From Capitulum mitella (taxonomy: Eukaryota; Arthropoda; Thecostraca; Pollicipedomorpha; Pollicipedidae), in NCBI GenBank assembly GCA_030062745.1, contig CP099842.1, positions 30,914,901 to 30,978,900 of the forward strand: 64,000 nt of DNA, written 5' to 3'. Shown here one piece after another: positions 37,045 through 48,600 of this stretch; position 1 is the first letter of the stretch, and every line of letters starts with the position of its first letter. The position numbers and the translations under genes are program-made. The notes beneath the pieces are model-generated. The model was not told the DNA's origin, did not search any database, and was given only the letters and a program-made list of their open reading frames with translations.

Positions 37045-40000
37045 CTGCAAAATGTGTGACGTAATTCTCAGGAGTGAAGGCCCTACCTCGAGGTGTTCGC
37101 CTGACGTTCATGTTATTTACAGCCAGCGCGTCCACATCTGGGCCGATCGCTGCGCCGGTTCAGCGATGCAAAAAAACTGCTAAAGTATGATACACAGCCT
37201 CTCGCAGTCGTCTCTTCGCGTGCGTTCCCTAGGCCTGGGTAGCAGGCTGCGACGTTTCAGCGAACTCTCCTGAATGCGTTGTCATTCCTGCTTCTCAGAC
37301 CACCTTGCATTCTTGTCCGAGGCAGATGCCTCACATACAGTACATGGAATTTAGTCACCGAGCGTTCTCCATCACACACGTATTAGCAACACTTTTACAA
37401 TGCTTTAACCCAACCAGTCGACTCCCAAGCTGAAGCTTTCTTCTCCAGCATTAAGGTTTGATTCTTTTCAGACAAGTTCCTCGGCATTCCTAATTTTCTT
37501 TACATTTATTTCCTGGCAGGTGACGTAAGCGTGGAAAATCTTACCTCGTGATCTGTTTAATCCCGTGGCCGCCGTCCGCGTGCATGGACCTACGTTGCAT
37601 CTACGACTGACTTCGACTTCTGAGTGGCACCTTTACTCAGTGGGATACCGCGGGCGCCCTGAAGCTAGAGATGTGCGAAATTTAGCTGAGAACTGGTGGG
37701 ATCGGCCACACCAAATCCGCCACTCAGAGAATCACTACGTAACAGCTTCAAAGGACAATGTTCATATTTGTAAGTTGGTTCGTAGAGACATCACTTTCAG
37801 CGAATTGTTCCATCGAAATACATTGAAACAATAAAGCATAGACGTACTCCATCAGACAGAAAGACACGGAGAGCCGCTCGTAAAATGAAACCGTCTGGGA
37901 AAGTACTGAGCTACTCATTTTTTTCCTTCTTTTAACTTCCAGACCACTAATGTTCTCGAGTTCAGTTGACTTGGAGCAAATGGGAGTCATTTCGGGCTTG
38001 GGGACAAATTGGAAACAGTGAAAAACAGACCGAAATCCCAGCGGCTTAAAGTTAGTCCACGAACAACAGTCAAACGATCGGGCATCGTAATGGGGAGAAA
38101 GCTCAAAAACTAAATGGAAAAGCTTTCATTGTTCTACAAAAGTGCAGCTAAATCTCGCAGCTTATCTACACTATCTACTCGAACATTGGCGGCGAAGCGT
38201 TCGCATTTCAGGGGGAGGCGCAGGTCATTTGCAAATAATTTATTATACTTAATACCGTGCAAATCGCAGTCTATGAGGAAGGATGGGCGGTGGGCCTACT
38301 AAATTTGGGTAATCTGGTGGCTGAACCTCCCATAGTGTCGAATGTGGGAAATGCAAATACTGGCGAGGAAAAATACCATACCATTATGGTCGGTACCATA
38401 ATGGAACGGCATGATATTCCCATCGATATCCTCCACTGGTACAACCGCAGTGAGTCCCATTTACACAACGGATTGTGTTTCATGTAATCCTTCATCGTGA
38501 TAAAAGCGAATTGCCGTGGAAGCTAAAATCACATCCGCTTCAAAATAACCGCTCCGAAATCACTCTGTTATTTCTTTATGAATTGTCACATTGAGTATGC
38601 AATACCCTTTCATTCAATTGTTGGTGGATTGCCTTTTTTGGGAACGTACATGAGTATAATTAGTTTGGTATTTCAAAAAGGCCAAAATATCTCGGAGTAT
38701 CTATTGTCAGTGAGAAGTGGGATCACCGCCTAACGATTATTTATCCCACTAAGGGAGGCATATCAAGCTGTGCCGAAATACGTTGGGTATAAAATTGGCC
38801 CCATTACACTCACTTTTATTCCGAAATAGGTAATCAAAGACTGTATTTTTAGCGATACTTGATGAAACTTTTTTCGAGAGTTGCCCTGAGTAACTCCACT
38901 ATCTCAAATGTCCGACAAAGGCCATGGCCCCACACCACCGAATTTCGCGCTGTAACGCGGCAGCAGAGGCGCGTGCCAAGCTCATCGATGAGGCCAGAGG
39001 CTCCACTCGGGCCGCAGCCGGCGGCTCGGCCGGCGGCCATGAGATGAGCCGCTGGCCAAACGATTCCGCCGGCCGGCTCCCCACGCGCTGCAGCTCGGCA
39101 TCAGGGCAGCCGTCAGGGCTCAGCTCTTTTTGCCGGGCTACCGACGTGAAAAGGGACCGCGAAGGGCTGTACGTGGTTCTGCTTGTCGAACAGGGAAAGT
39201 TGCCTTCAACGTTCGCGAACTCAGCGACTGCATCCCGTAAGACAAGATGATGTGCGTGACACTGTTCGCCATCGAATTTCGAGAACTAATTGTTAGACCT
39301 CTCGAACTGTAATGTCGTTAACATTTTGCTTGTATCTATGAGAAAAGCACAGATATGATTTTGCTGGTTATTTTTGCGAGTACAGCCAACTGTATAACAA
39401 AGAGGTACATGGAAGACAAAAACATAATTTTTTACCATTCGCACAACTGTGGGTGACAAGGAGAATTCCAGTTTTTCTGTGACCAAAGTTTGACTACGTG
39501 TCACAATTATCGGTATTTCAGAGAGCACTAATCTTCAAAGTCCTAATGATTTAGTGATTTTTTGCCAAACGCTCCTAATTTCGAGTTCCATGTCTTGTCT
39601 GACTGATGTAGACATAACGGCATTAGCTCTGTGCTTAATGATTGACTTAACGCTTATTAGCCAAACGGCGGGCCACACAAAGCAACTTTGCACTCAGCAA
39701 CTTTGCACTTCCCGACGTCCAAAGCATCTCTTCGTTTGATTAGATGTTGTCCGCGCCGAAAATGAACGGCTCCCAGGGAAAGGGTTCCTTTTGGCGTGCG
39801 TCGGATCTCCAACATCCGCATCCCGCTGCTGGGCCTATCCCAGCCCGTCTCACGCACCGCGGCCGACCGCAGCACCGCCCTCTTCCCCTTCTGCTCTCAC
39901 GTCAGCCGCTAGTGGGGCGAAGTTCTTTCCATGCGTCTCGTCCAACACACCCGACTTCACCTTCAACACGCATCCTCTGTCAGGCCCTCCTACTGCACGG

Positions 40001-40787
40001 CACCTTCCGCCACGGGCGACAGGCGGTCGAGCGGTCGATTTCCTGGCGCCTGGGCCGGTCGTGCTCGCTCGCAGCATTGCGCGTGGCCTCGTCTGACAGG
40101 ATGTTGCCGGGTGGCTGCGCGGTACAAACACGGTGCACTGGCTTCCGCTGCCGCCCAGAGACAGGCTCGGATCGCGCTGGCCACACGCGTAAGCAGCGCC
40201 GCAGGAGCACAGGTGAAGCGGCCTAGAGGGCAGGTGCGACGGCGGGCCTCTAAACTTTGAATAATTTGGCATGACCTTGTGGCGTTCCAGGAAAAAGTTA
40301 TCAAATGGTTGCCGTCCTTTTAACCATTTAAAAGCCTCCACGTCGTTGGCAAATGTGATGGTCTGTCAGAGCAGTCGGGCTACACCAGTTCTGTAACGGG
40401 CACTGTGGTAAGGGGGTGGCCACTGGACAAACCGCGTGCTTACTGGTTTCAGGCAATCGAGACACGGAATGCCTAATCCCAGTCGCGTGTCCTTGCGATT
40501 GTGAATGCTTGAAGCGTGAACTGAATTTAATTCACAGCTGAAACGTTCAACATGCGTTCACATTGTATGAGAGATACCTTTCTTTCGCTGAGCATGAGCG
40601 CCGCGCATTTTGAGCACTCTGAATCCATGTTAATCAAAATAATGGAAGAACAAACGATGTCAGCAATGCTGTCTTGGAACAATTACTCTGTAAGGCCTCT
40701 TGGCCGATAACTCAGCATCTGGCTCATTGGTCCAGCACCGAGTTGAGAACAAACGTATGGCCAGCCTGGCCAGCGTTCCCGGAGCCA

Positions 40788-40990
40788 CGCCCGCGCCGCT
40801 CTGCCGCCGGGTGGGTCAGTGACCCGCGCCGCTCTGCCGCCGGGTGGGTCAATGACCCGCGCCGCTCTGCCGCCGGGTGGGTCAGTGACCCGCGCCGCTC
40901 TGCCGCCGGGTGGGTCAGTGACCCGCGCCGCTCTGCCACCGGGTGGGTCAATGACCCGCGCCGCTCTGCCGCCGGGTGGGTCAATGAAGC
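40788..40990. repeat. 33-bp minisatellite, six copies
   Basis: Unit ctgccgccgggtgggtcagt plus gacccgcgccgct. The unit length is a multiple of three, so plus- and minus-strand frames stay open as 11-residue repeats (SAAGWVSDPRR or its opposite). Copies differ at one or two sites (S/N, A/T). It lies inside intron 1. Coding function is not supported. Confidence 0.93.
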
Positions 40991-42604
40991 GTCCACCGTT
41001 ATGTAACTGTCTCTATGATTCGTGAGCCACGCTGCACGTTCCGGGTTCAATGCATTTCAAAGCAACGGCGACCTAATTGCTTCAGCTGGCCATTACTCGT
41101 TATTACGGTTTCCAGTCCTTGTACTGTCTAGACGGTTCCGTGAATGACGATAATGGAACCCAGCGGAGCTCAAATGAATTAATGCGCTCCCTTCGCACCA
41201 ACTTTTCGTCATTCGGCCAGACGTCTTCGTCTCTTTTCGGCATATTTTCGCCTTTGACTCTCCCGCCATGGGCATGTCGCCGACATTGTTGCTGACGGAC
41301 GCCAACGCCGGCATCATTTCCTGGCGTCCCAGCGGCGGACAATGGAGCCGTGTGACGCCCCCACGCGGCTGAATGCGTCCTGTGACGACTCTCTTCCATG
41401 TGGCTGCACGCGCCGTCCATGCTGAGGCGCGAGTCAAGCCAGCGCTCTTGGCACTCGGTGTGCTGTTGACAAGCGAGCGCTCTAGCAGAACCGAACACTG
41501 CAGGCGGTGAACTAGTTCTACAGCGGTGGGGATTCCTGGGTGCGCAAGACTGCCCCCTCAGACAACGACTTGACGCACATTGCCAGACCCGCCGCTTGCC
41601 AGTTCTTTTTCTCCGAGGACTGACCTGATATTGACACCGACTGATTTGATTCGTTATTTGTGCTGCGCTGCCTTGCGCGGACAACCGCTCTTCCTCGCCA
41701 TCGTTTTGCCAGAAGGCAGGGCGGAAACAAAATCGAGGACTCGAAGGACCGCCCTAGACGTCGAGTGCAGAATGCAGAACACGGCATACCAGGCTTGTGC
41801 TCTCTGGCTGCACGGACGGCGCTGCAGGCCTTCAGCAGACCGGGCCGTCAACACCTGCGAAGCCGCCTTCGAGGACGGCCTCGACACCCCAGCTCAACCC
41901 CAACACGCGCACGGCAAACCAGTACCCACGCGATGGCTTTGGTCGATCGGCGTCGGCCACGCAGATTGAGGCGTTCACGAGCGGTGGAGGAGGCAACGCG
42001 TTGCCTCTATTGCCTCAACTTCGACAAGCACTGGCGCTTCCTGCGTGCGTGGTCGAGTGCCGGCGCTCGCCGCTCCTGACCTTGGCGTTATCGCCGGCGG
42101 GCCGACTTGGCGCTCTCCCGGCGCCGAGCACGGACGGCGGCGACACGCGGCGGCCTCTCCGCCGCCGCCGGGGAAAAACGGCCGCCCGCCGCCTGACTGC
42201 GTCCCGGCGCCGTTCCGGCACCAGTCACGCGTGCCGGTGTTTGTGAGCCGCTCGCGGCTGAACGACGCGCCCGGCCGAGCGGGGCCGCCGCCGGCGCGGC
42301 GCGTGTTTACGGCTCGGACGCTGTGCCGATTAGCCGGCCACCGCAGCCCGCCGGTGCGAGCTGATAAACACGACCGGTTGCGTCCGGCCGCCGGGGAACT
42401 CGTCAGAGCGCCGCGGTCGACGCCGGCGCCGCCAGCGGCGGACGGCGGACGGCGGGTCCGGCCGGCGGATGGCACGCGCACCCGCCAGGCCCGGCGCCGT
42501 CGCCTGCTGGCGCTGCCCGGGACACATCCCAGCCGAGGCGGCGCCGGCCGACGGCGCGCGGCGGCCCTGACCCAGTGCCGCGGCCGCCAGTCGGCCGTAC
42601 TCAC

Positions 42605-42779
42605 CGCTGGACACCTTGCGGTCGCTCCGCAGGCAGGTGGCGCTGTGGAATGACACGGACTTGGTCTTCCGCAGCGGCTTCTGGGCGGGTCCCTCGTCGG
42701 CGGCCGCCTCGCCGCCCATCGACAAGTGCCGGCTCACGCCGTTCACTCGGCCCGTCTCGGCCTGCTCCGGATCACCCAT
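42605..42779 (-). CDS. PLCL/PRIP-like gene, exon 1 (N-terminal tail with PP1-docking-like motif)
   Basis: First coding exon of a phospholipase C-like (inactive PLC-related, PRIP) protein, residues 1-58. The ATG at 42779-42777 sits in an ideal Kozak context (GCCGCCATGG). An in-frame ATG 30 bases upstream is weaker, so I prefer the downstream start. The exon ends in AGCG before donor GTGAGT, in phase 1. The tail is acidic and Gly/Ala-rich up to residue 33, then basic: RKTKSVSFHS at about residues 37-46. In vertebrate PLCL1/PRIP-1 the matching KKTVSFSS segment binds protein phosphatase 1 and is controlled by phosphorylation; that role is inferred here from similarity. The next segment (RSDRKVSS) aligns with the PLCL SEKKISS segment just before the PH domain. 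The product should be a cytosolic scaffold tied to IP3 and GABA-A-receptor-type signalling, judged from the family. Confidence 0.88.
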
Positions 42780-43070
42780 GGCGGCGCCGGCCCGGGCCGC
42801 CCGCTCCACGCCGGCACGATGCGGCCGTCACCCGCCCGCGCATCACTCCATCGATTCACTGGGCCGGCGCGGCCGGGCGCCCACCTCAGAGCCCCGTCCC
42901 GCTGCCAGCGGCATTGCCAGTGGCCGGCCGGCCGACGGCGGCCCACAGCGGCCCCTCCCCTCCGGCGGCGCTCCCCCCGGCCGGCGCAGACGACGGCCGG
43001 CCGCCCTGCCGCCGCTGGCCGGCCGCGCCGCCGATCGATCCGGCCCGGACGGTAGGCCCACATACTACCG
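42780..43070 (-). promoter_or_regulatory. GC/CpG-rich 5' leader and probable promoter of the PLCL-like gene
   Basis: The sequence directly upstream of the exon 1 ATG on the minus strand is very GC- and CpG-rich, and includes GGGCGGG-type GC boxes near 42830. Composition falls sharply to AT-rich beyond about 43100. A CpG-rich, TATA-less promoter is inferred. I cannot place the transcription start, and a non-coding upstream exon cannot be excluded. Confidence 0.5.
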
Positions 43071-43346
43071 ACATCTGTACGCGGGAAAACGTACTGAAAG
43101 TTTGACGGACTCGCGCGAGCAGACTGCGGGTTAATTTGTTGCATTTGTCTAGCTTTTCTTTACGAAGTGGAAATGATACCCTGACAGGATCGATACCAGA
43201 GAGGAACTAGAAGGGGTGCATCTCCCGTATTTTCTTGTTGAGATGCAGACTTTTTCATTTACAAGTGCATCCTCGACTAAAACTATCCAATCACTTCGTC
43301 ATTCTCTATACATTTATATATTTTGGTAGCTCATCGTGGTGCGAAG

Positions 43347-43756
43347 CAGGGGCGTCAATTTCTGTGATTGATGGTGGGCCGAGCCGAGAGCCCAACAACC
43401 TAACCTTCCCCCAAATGTGTGTTTCTTGACGGATTTCGTCCTTTATTTTTCGTCCTTTATTTTTGACCAACGGAAATTTACGTTTTTTTTGCTACTATTC
43501 ATCGAATTAAAGATTGCTTTAATCCCATGTATACAGGCATACATAAAAAAGACAGAATAATAGATAAATTGTCTTTGACTTTATTTTTTGCTTTTCGTCT
43601 GTCTGATCTGTTTCGGACTTCCTTTTCCTTATTATTATTCATTTTCCTTTAAAACCGGCAGAAAATATAGGGTGGGCCCAAACCAACATTGGGTGGGCCC
43701 AAATCAACATTGGGTGGGCCAGGGCCCCCTCAAAAGAATACAAATCGACACCCCTG
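43347..43756. mobile_element. 410-bp hAT-like MITE
   Basis: It starts CAGGGGCGTCAATTT and ends AAATCGACACCCCTG, an inverted pair with one mismatch. The 8-bp flanks gtgcgaag and gcgtgaag agree at six positions, which fits an aged hAT duplication. Inside are GGTGGGCC repeats and a doubled cgtcctttattttt. Confidence 0.6.
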
Positions 43757-43895
43757 GCGTGAAGTTAAGGTGGCTCACGTTTGTTGGAACTTAGGGGTCA
43801 TTTGATCACCTGCCTGACATATCTATCCAACTTTTAAGCATGTTTTGATAGGATGCGAAGCATGGACGTAGGAACGGGGGAACCATATGGGCCAT

Positions 43896-46800
43896 CCCAG
43901 CCAGCAATCCCAAATGGGGCCCATGTAGGATACCCATCTATGGGTGCCATCTAGGTATGTCCCCTGAAACCAAATGGGTCCCAGATCTGGTGTGTGGGCC
44001 TCATCTGGGCTGTATGCGGGACACGTGGGCTCACCTGGGATCTGTGTGGGTTTCATGTGATCTGTGTGGGTTTCATGTGGGCTGTATGTGGGGTCAGTGT
44101 GGGCTTCGTCTAGGATGTGTGTGGGCTTCATCTGGGCTGCATGTGGGCTCCATCTGGGCTACATGTGGGCTCAAACGGCCGCGCATGGGCTTCCTCTGGG
44201 CCTATCAGTTTATCTGGGCCTGACCTGTGACGCGCGTGGTCAATCAGGGCGGCACCTGGCTGAATCTGGGATGCATGTGATACATGTTTCGTTACGACGA
44301 ACGCGGGACAAAGCATCCACACGTCTCGAATAATCATATGGACCGGATTTGTCTGCTGATGTTCTGCGTTATCAGTTGCATTTGTTGGATAATGGCCTCA
44401 CAGCTCCACCTTTACTTCCAAGCAGTACCAACAACGAGACGCACCGCGACTGACTAGCTGGCTACAAAACCCGATCGCAGAGGTTCCACATACTCGTACG
44501 TCAACAAGACGGCAGCATTATAGTTACGCTGCGCACACCAAATGTCACGACGAACATCTTTTCCCTCCTATCTAACAACCTTGCTATCTTAAGACGGAAA
44601 AACACGCCCTGCGAAAGGCATAGAACTTAAAACTTCCCGACACTGAACGTTGCAAATTTGGAAGACACACTGCACTATTCAGTTATGGGTCGTGGCAGCG
44701 CTGGAATCGCCGCCGAAAACCAAAGACTGTTATGCTACTTGCCCCAGTCCACTCGAAACACACGACTTTCCAGGCTAAAAACACTTAACAACATCTGAGA
44801 GGCATTTCTGAACCGCCATGTGCAGGCTCAAGACGCGGCACACATCGCATGCCCAACCGCTCCACCTCGTTTCTGATACTCCCGAGCACTCCGCATTTCG
44901 CATTACTGTTCCTGAAGACATAGAGTAGGTACCATGACACAAATGCCACCCTACTCTACAATGTGGACCATCGCGTCCAATGAAATGGCAGAAGTGACCC
45001 GATTTCGTGACACACACATTATACTGCCACTGGTGTATGTCCGTTCTGTCAATAAACACACTACATTGTTAAAATGGCTCTTCCGAGTGTCGCGTCAAAA
45101 TTAAAAGGAAAGACATGTTAAAAATGACACTCAGAAAACACAGAAACAAAACACATAAAAGCACATAAACAATAACGCACAGATCCAGTACTCCCCATCT
45201 AAGTCTATTGTAATTGGTACAAACGTAATCCATATGACTAAACGGTGACGTCCTCAAGGTCAAAATCGTGCATATATTGAATCTCTGATCAACTGTTCAT
45301 ATTCACATAAGCCTCGTTTCCATGGCACTAGCAAATCCGGATTTCCCTTCAAATCCCGATTTCAGAGGTCATGGAAACACCTCTTCTAGCAAACTGGACT
45401 GGACTTGCGAATCCGGATTGAAAAAGATTTCATGAGGAAATCCGGATTACCCGTGAGTTGGAAGCACATGGAAGCATTATGCGCTGCATTATTTTTGGTG
45501 TCCTGCGAAGGGGGAGCTAGCGCCGAAATCAATATCTTGTCTGTTGGCGGCTTGTCGACAAAAAACCATAGAATGGCACTACAACGTTCTGAAATCTCAC
45601 ACAACACCAGTCCGTTACAGCAAACTCAGCCTATTCGGTAATCTACAATGGAATAGATTTCCTATCGCCCTGAAGGGAAATGTCACACGCGCGCCGTAAT
45701 TGGCGGGTAATCCAAGATTTCCCGAAGTAATCCGGACTCAGAAATCTCGAATGCAGTCTGGATTTGCCTTCTACGGTCATAGCAACGCCGCCTGAAATCC
45801 CGACTTCCCTCCCGAGAGAAATCCGACTTGTAATCTAATCCTGTCATGGAAACGGGGCTATACTTCAAAAGTAGCACAGGGTCCTCCAATGTGTGCCAAT
45901 ATTCACCGTTTGGACACCACACAGAAATATGAAACACTTGGTATATGTAGGGAAATTGATGCACTTCCAGCCAGGTAACAGCTGCAATACCCTCCATATG
46001 TACTTAGAATGAAAAATGAATGACCTTGTGCATGATTCCTCACGATGTGGGGAATATCTATGGAGATATAACGCTAAACTTCAGACACCTTATGATTATC
46101 TAAATAATGACGTAACAATTTAATGGTTATCCAAATATTAACGTAAAAATTACAAAAGGACTTAAATCATACGTATAGGTGCCTAGCTAGGCATTTCAGA
46201 CCATGGTAACAGTTTACGTATTTCACTAATCCTAGCCAAATAAATTAAAATTTCATATTCAGCTCAGCCTATTTTAGAACGGCTTGTCACAGTCGGTACT
46301 CACACAACTAACGACGACGGCTCGACCGCTCCAATGAAGAACACAACCACGGAAAGAACGAAGTTCCGCAGCGATGCGCAGTAATGTGACCTGGAAGGCT
46401 TTTGCGAATGACCGCCAAATGGTTACAGATTATGACATGCTAGACCCGGATTTAAACAACGCGGCATTTTTACACCATGGTTTTGTGTGTAAGCATACAA
46501 TGTACAAATGCAAACCATGCAGATTTACCACTTTGCATTTGTAAATCGGAAAATCAGTATGTTCGAATGACGTGTTTTGTCGTCAACTGCGCTACCGGCG
46601 CCATCTATCCACATCTGCGAACATTAGCGCATCCGGGGGGGGAGAATGCCTGGACGATCAGACCCCCTGGGACGAAAGCTGTACTTTTTAGCATAAAAAA
46701 GAAAACGGAAAAATCGACCTTGCGCATTAAATCAATTGAGAGTTTCGGGCTCGACCAACCATGTAGAAAAAATCCTGGTTGCGCCACTGCATGCGAACTA

Positions 46801-47221
46801 GCCCATCTGGGTCCCATATGGGGCCCAGCTACCAGCCCACCTGGATCCTCTGTCGACATGAGCCCAGTTAGCCCACATGTAGCCCAAATGGAGTCTACAT
46901 TTGCATTTATTCCTTTTTGGCATTTTTGAAGAATAATCACGTATTTCTCAACGAGGAAGCACAAATCGAAAATATTCGAGGCGTTTGATGAGAATGATAA
47001 CATATCGGCAGCCCAACTGGGTCCCATATGAAGCCCAGACATTAGCGCACCTGGATCCCATGTCAACATGAACCCAGCTGGCCCACGTGTAGCCCATATG
47101 GAGCCCACATTAGTACTGATTTCATTTTTGATATTTGTGAAGGAAATTCGTGTAGTACACAACGAGGGAGCACAAATCGCAAATTTTCCAGACGTATTAA
47201 AAGAACATGGCAACATATGGG
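43896..47221. repeat. Left arm of the inverted-repeat composite
   Basis: Includes a 21-bp subterminal tandem array at about 44050-44220 (ggctgcatgtgggctccat type), an unrecognised conserved segment at 44640-45300, a nested MITE (45310-45859), the segment 45860-46450 matching 51600-51990 inverted, and two copies of a roughly 200-bp block (46780-46920 and 47000-47110) around CCCATATGGAGCCCA. Confidence 0.8.
45310..45859. mobile_element. 550-bp MITE nested in the left arm
   Basis: Termini AGCCTCGTTTCCATG and CATGGAAACGGGGCT are inverted with one mismatch and are flanked by ATA on both sides (45307-45309 and 45860-45862). The interior holds several more copies of AAATCCGGATT and of CATGGAAAC. 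A 3-bp AT-rich duplication suggests PIF/Harbinger-type mobilisation; with a short site this is weak. The insertion interrupts sequence that continues on each side in the homologous arm. Confidence 0.65.
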
Positions 47222-48049
47222 CATAGGTGGGCATCGTTACTCAAAAATGTAACTTCGTTATTCGTTACTCCGTTACTCAAAAAAGCCAGTCCGTTACTCG
47301 TTACTCCGTTACTCTGCCTTAAAAAGTAACGGAAGTTACCGTTACTCCGTTATTCCGTTACTTTTTTAAATGCAGTGAAAACCAAGCGAACGCGGGTTTT
47401 AAGTCTTTTATGCAGCTTTGTGGTTGCAAAACGCATTCCATATACAAAGGGAAGAAACAAAAAGCGCTTACCCAAAACACTCCGCTAGCTGCCCACTGCC
47501 CTCACCAGCCGTTGTAGAGTCGGCGGCGCCGGGACAACAGCCGCGGCGGGTATTCTACCACTGTGTTAGCCACAATGTTCAAACCAACGAATTCCTGTTC
47601 ATTGCCCGCGGCGCCGACGGAGCGGGAACAACCGGCGCTGGAGCGGACGCATGTAAAATGCGACAAACAGCGGACATCTATCGACTGGGTTTGATCAACA
47701 ATGCCCTGAACATAATGGTCTCTGTTCAGAGCTCGTTTCGGTCTCGCAAACTTCTTGTTTTGTTTTGAAATTATGTGTGTGTATTAGTTTGTGTACGAGC
47801 GCGCGCGTGGAGGTAAGATTCCTGATACCCCTGACGGTTTTTTAATACCAAACGACGAAGGACTCAAACAAACATGACTGATATGGATTTTATTATTGTG
47901 AAATAAAAGACTAAAAAAGGTGCTTTAGTACTTCTTCAGCACCCTTGAAAACACAAATTAGCTATAAAAACATGGTCATAAGTAAGATGCAACGGAGGAT
48001 GTTAGCCGTTCACAAGTGGAACATTTTGGAACGTTGACGTTACCTGACA

Positions 48050-48383
48050 TGACCCCTGTGAAAGGCCAAAATTGATATCAATGAACTCGCTATTGTCTTA
48101 CGGTTCAGTATATGTCGCTTAAGTACAGCTTTTCAGGGACAAGGTATTGTGTCTATTTACCTAATTCCAAGGACGTGTTTTGACCTTTCATGGCGTCTGA
48201 TGGCCTCAAAATTGACCTGAGGTCAAAACTCTTGAATGTTTTCGTCTCGGTTTGACAAAACCTTTCCGCCGGTGTTTTCCTTTTTTCCGTGCGATATATG
48301 GGAGTCGAGATCCTGGGAGGTACGGAAATCCGCGCTCCCCCTCCGGCCGGGCAAAGGGCATTCTGACCCCGGCCGGAGACGGG
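48050..48383. mobile_element. Truncated family A piggyBac-like MITE (right end)
   Basis: The right terminus GACGGG followed by TTAA (48384-48387) and the upstream TGACCTGAGGTCA match the right part of the element at 5190-6407. The left terminus is missing. The fragment is nested inside the hAT element at 47222-50879. The left limit given is approximate. Confidence 0.5.
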
Positions 48384-48402
48384 TTAAAAACACTTCATTT
48401 AA

Positions 48403-48600
48403 CCCTATTCCCTATGGGGGGGGGGCAGATTCTGCTACCCGTGTCTTTTTGCTTGTCGCTCCCACACTGTTTGCCGCAGCGCCACAAGATTTTCTGGCAT
48501 TTCATGGAATTGATACACACGTGTTTTGTCAACATTTAAAAAAAAAATCGGTCCCGCAGAGGCGGTTCCAAGCCCCCGTTTTCGGCGGTAATGTGCTGTG
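48403..48600. mobile_element. Fragment of family B piggyBac-like MITE (left end)
   Basis: TTAA (48399-48402) followed by CCCTATTCCC and a G run with cagattctg matches the left end of the elements at 9469 and 11745. The right terminus is not found. It lies 15 bp from the TTAA of the family A fragment. The right limit is approximate. Confidence 0.5.

Larger units (their letters stand above)
35377..42604 (-). other. Intron 1 of the PLCL-like gene (7.2 kb)
   Basis: Phase 1 first intron. It contains a pair of tight hairpins at 36.99-37.04 kb, a GC-rich patch at 38.95-39.1 kb, a GC-rich stretch at 39.75-40.25 kb open on both strands, a 33-bp minisatellite at 40.79-40.99 kb, and a GC/CpG-rich 5' end from about 41.6 kb that merges with the promoter-proximal island around exon 1. 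The stretch 35.8-36.6 kb is plain AT-rich sequence. Confidence 0.85.

Noticed and set aside
39744..40341. Overlapping 160-codon frames on both strands
   Set aside because: GC-driven open frames within intron 1; no recognisable domain and no splice support.
41508..41535. Sequence ACTAGTTCTACAGCGG resembling a cloning-vector polylinker
   Set aside because: Match of about 15 bases with a mismatch and no extension on either side; chance is sufficient.
41975..42653. Open frames of about 200 codons on both strands around the 5' end of intron 1
   Set aside because: CpG-rich shadow frames; the minus-strand one only becomes real as exon 1 upstream of the donor at 42604.
43823..44223. Open frames with regular HTD/PTH or WASSGLHVG repeats
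   Set aside because: Translations of the 21-bp subterminal transposon repeats, present inverted at 54.4-54.6 kb as well.
47418..47768. 116-codon plus-strand frame inside the hAT element
   Set aside because: No similarity to hAT catalytic or dimerisation domains and no other support.
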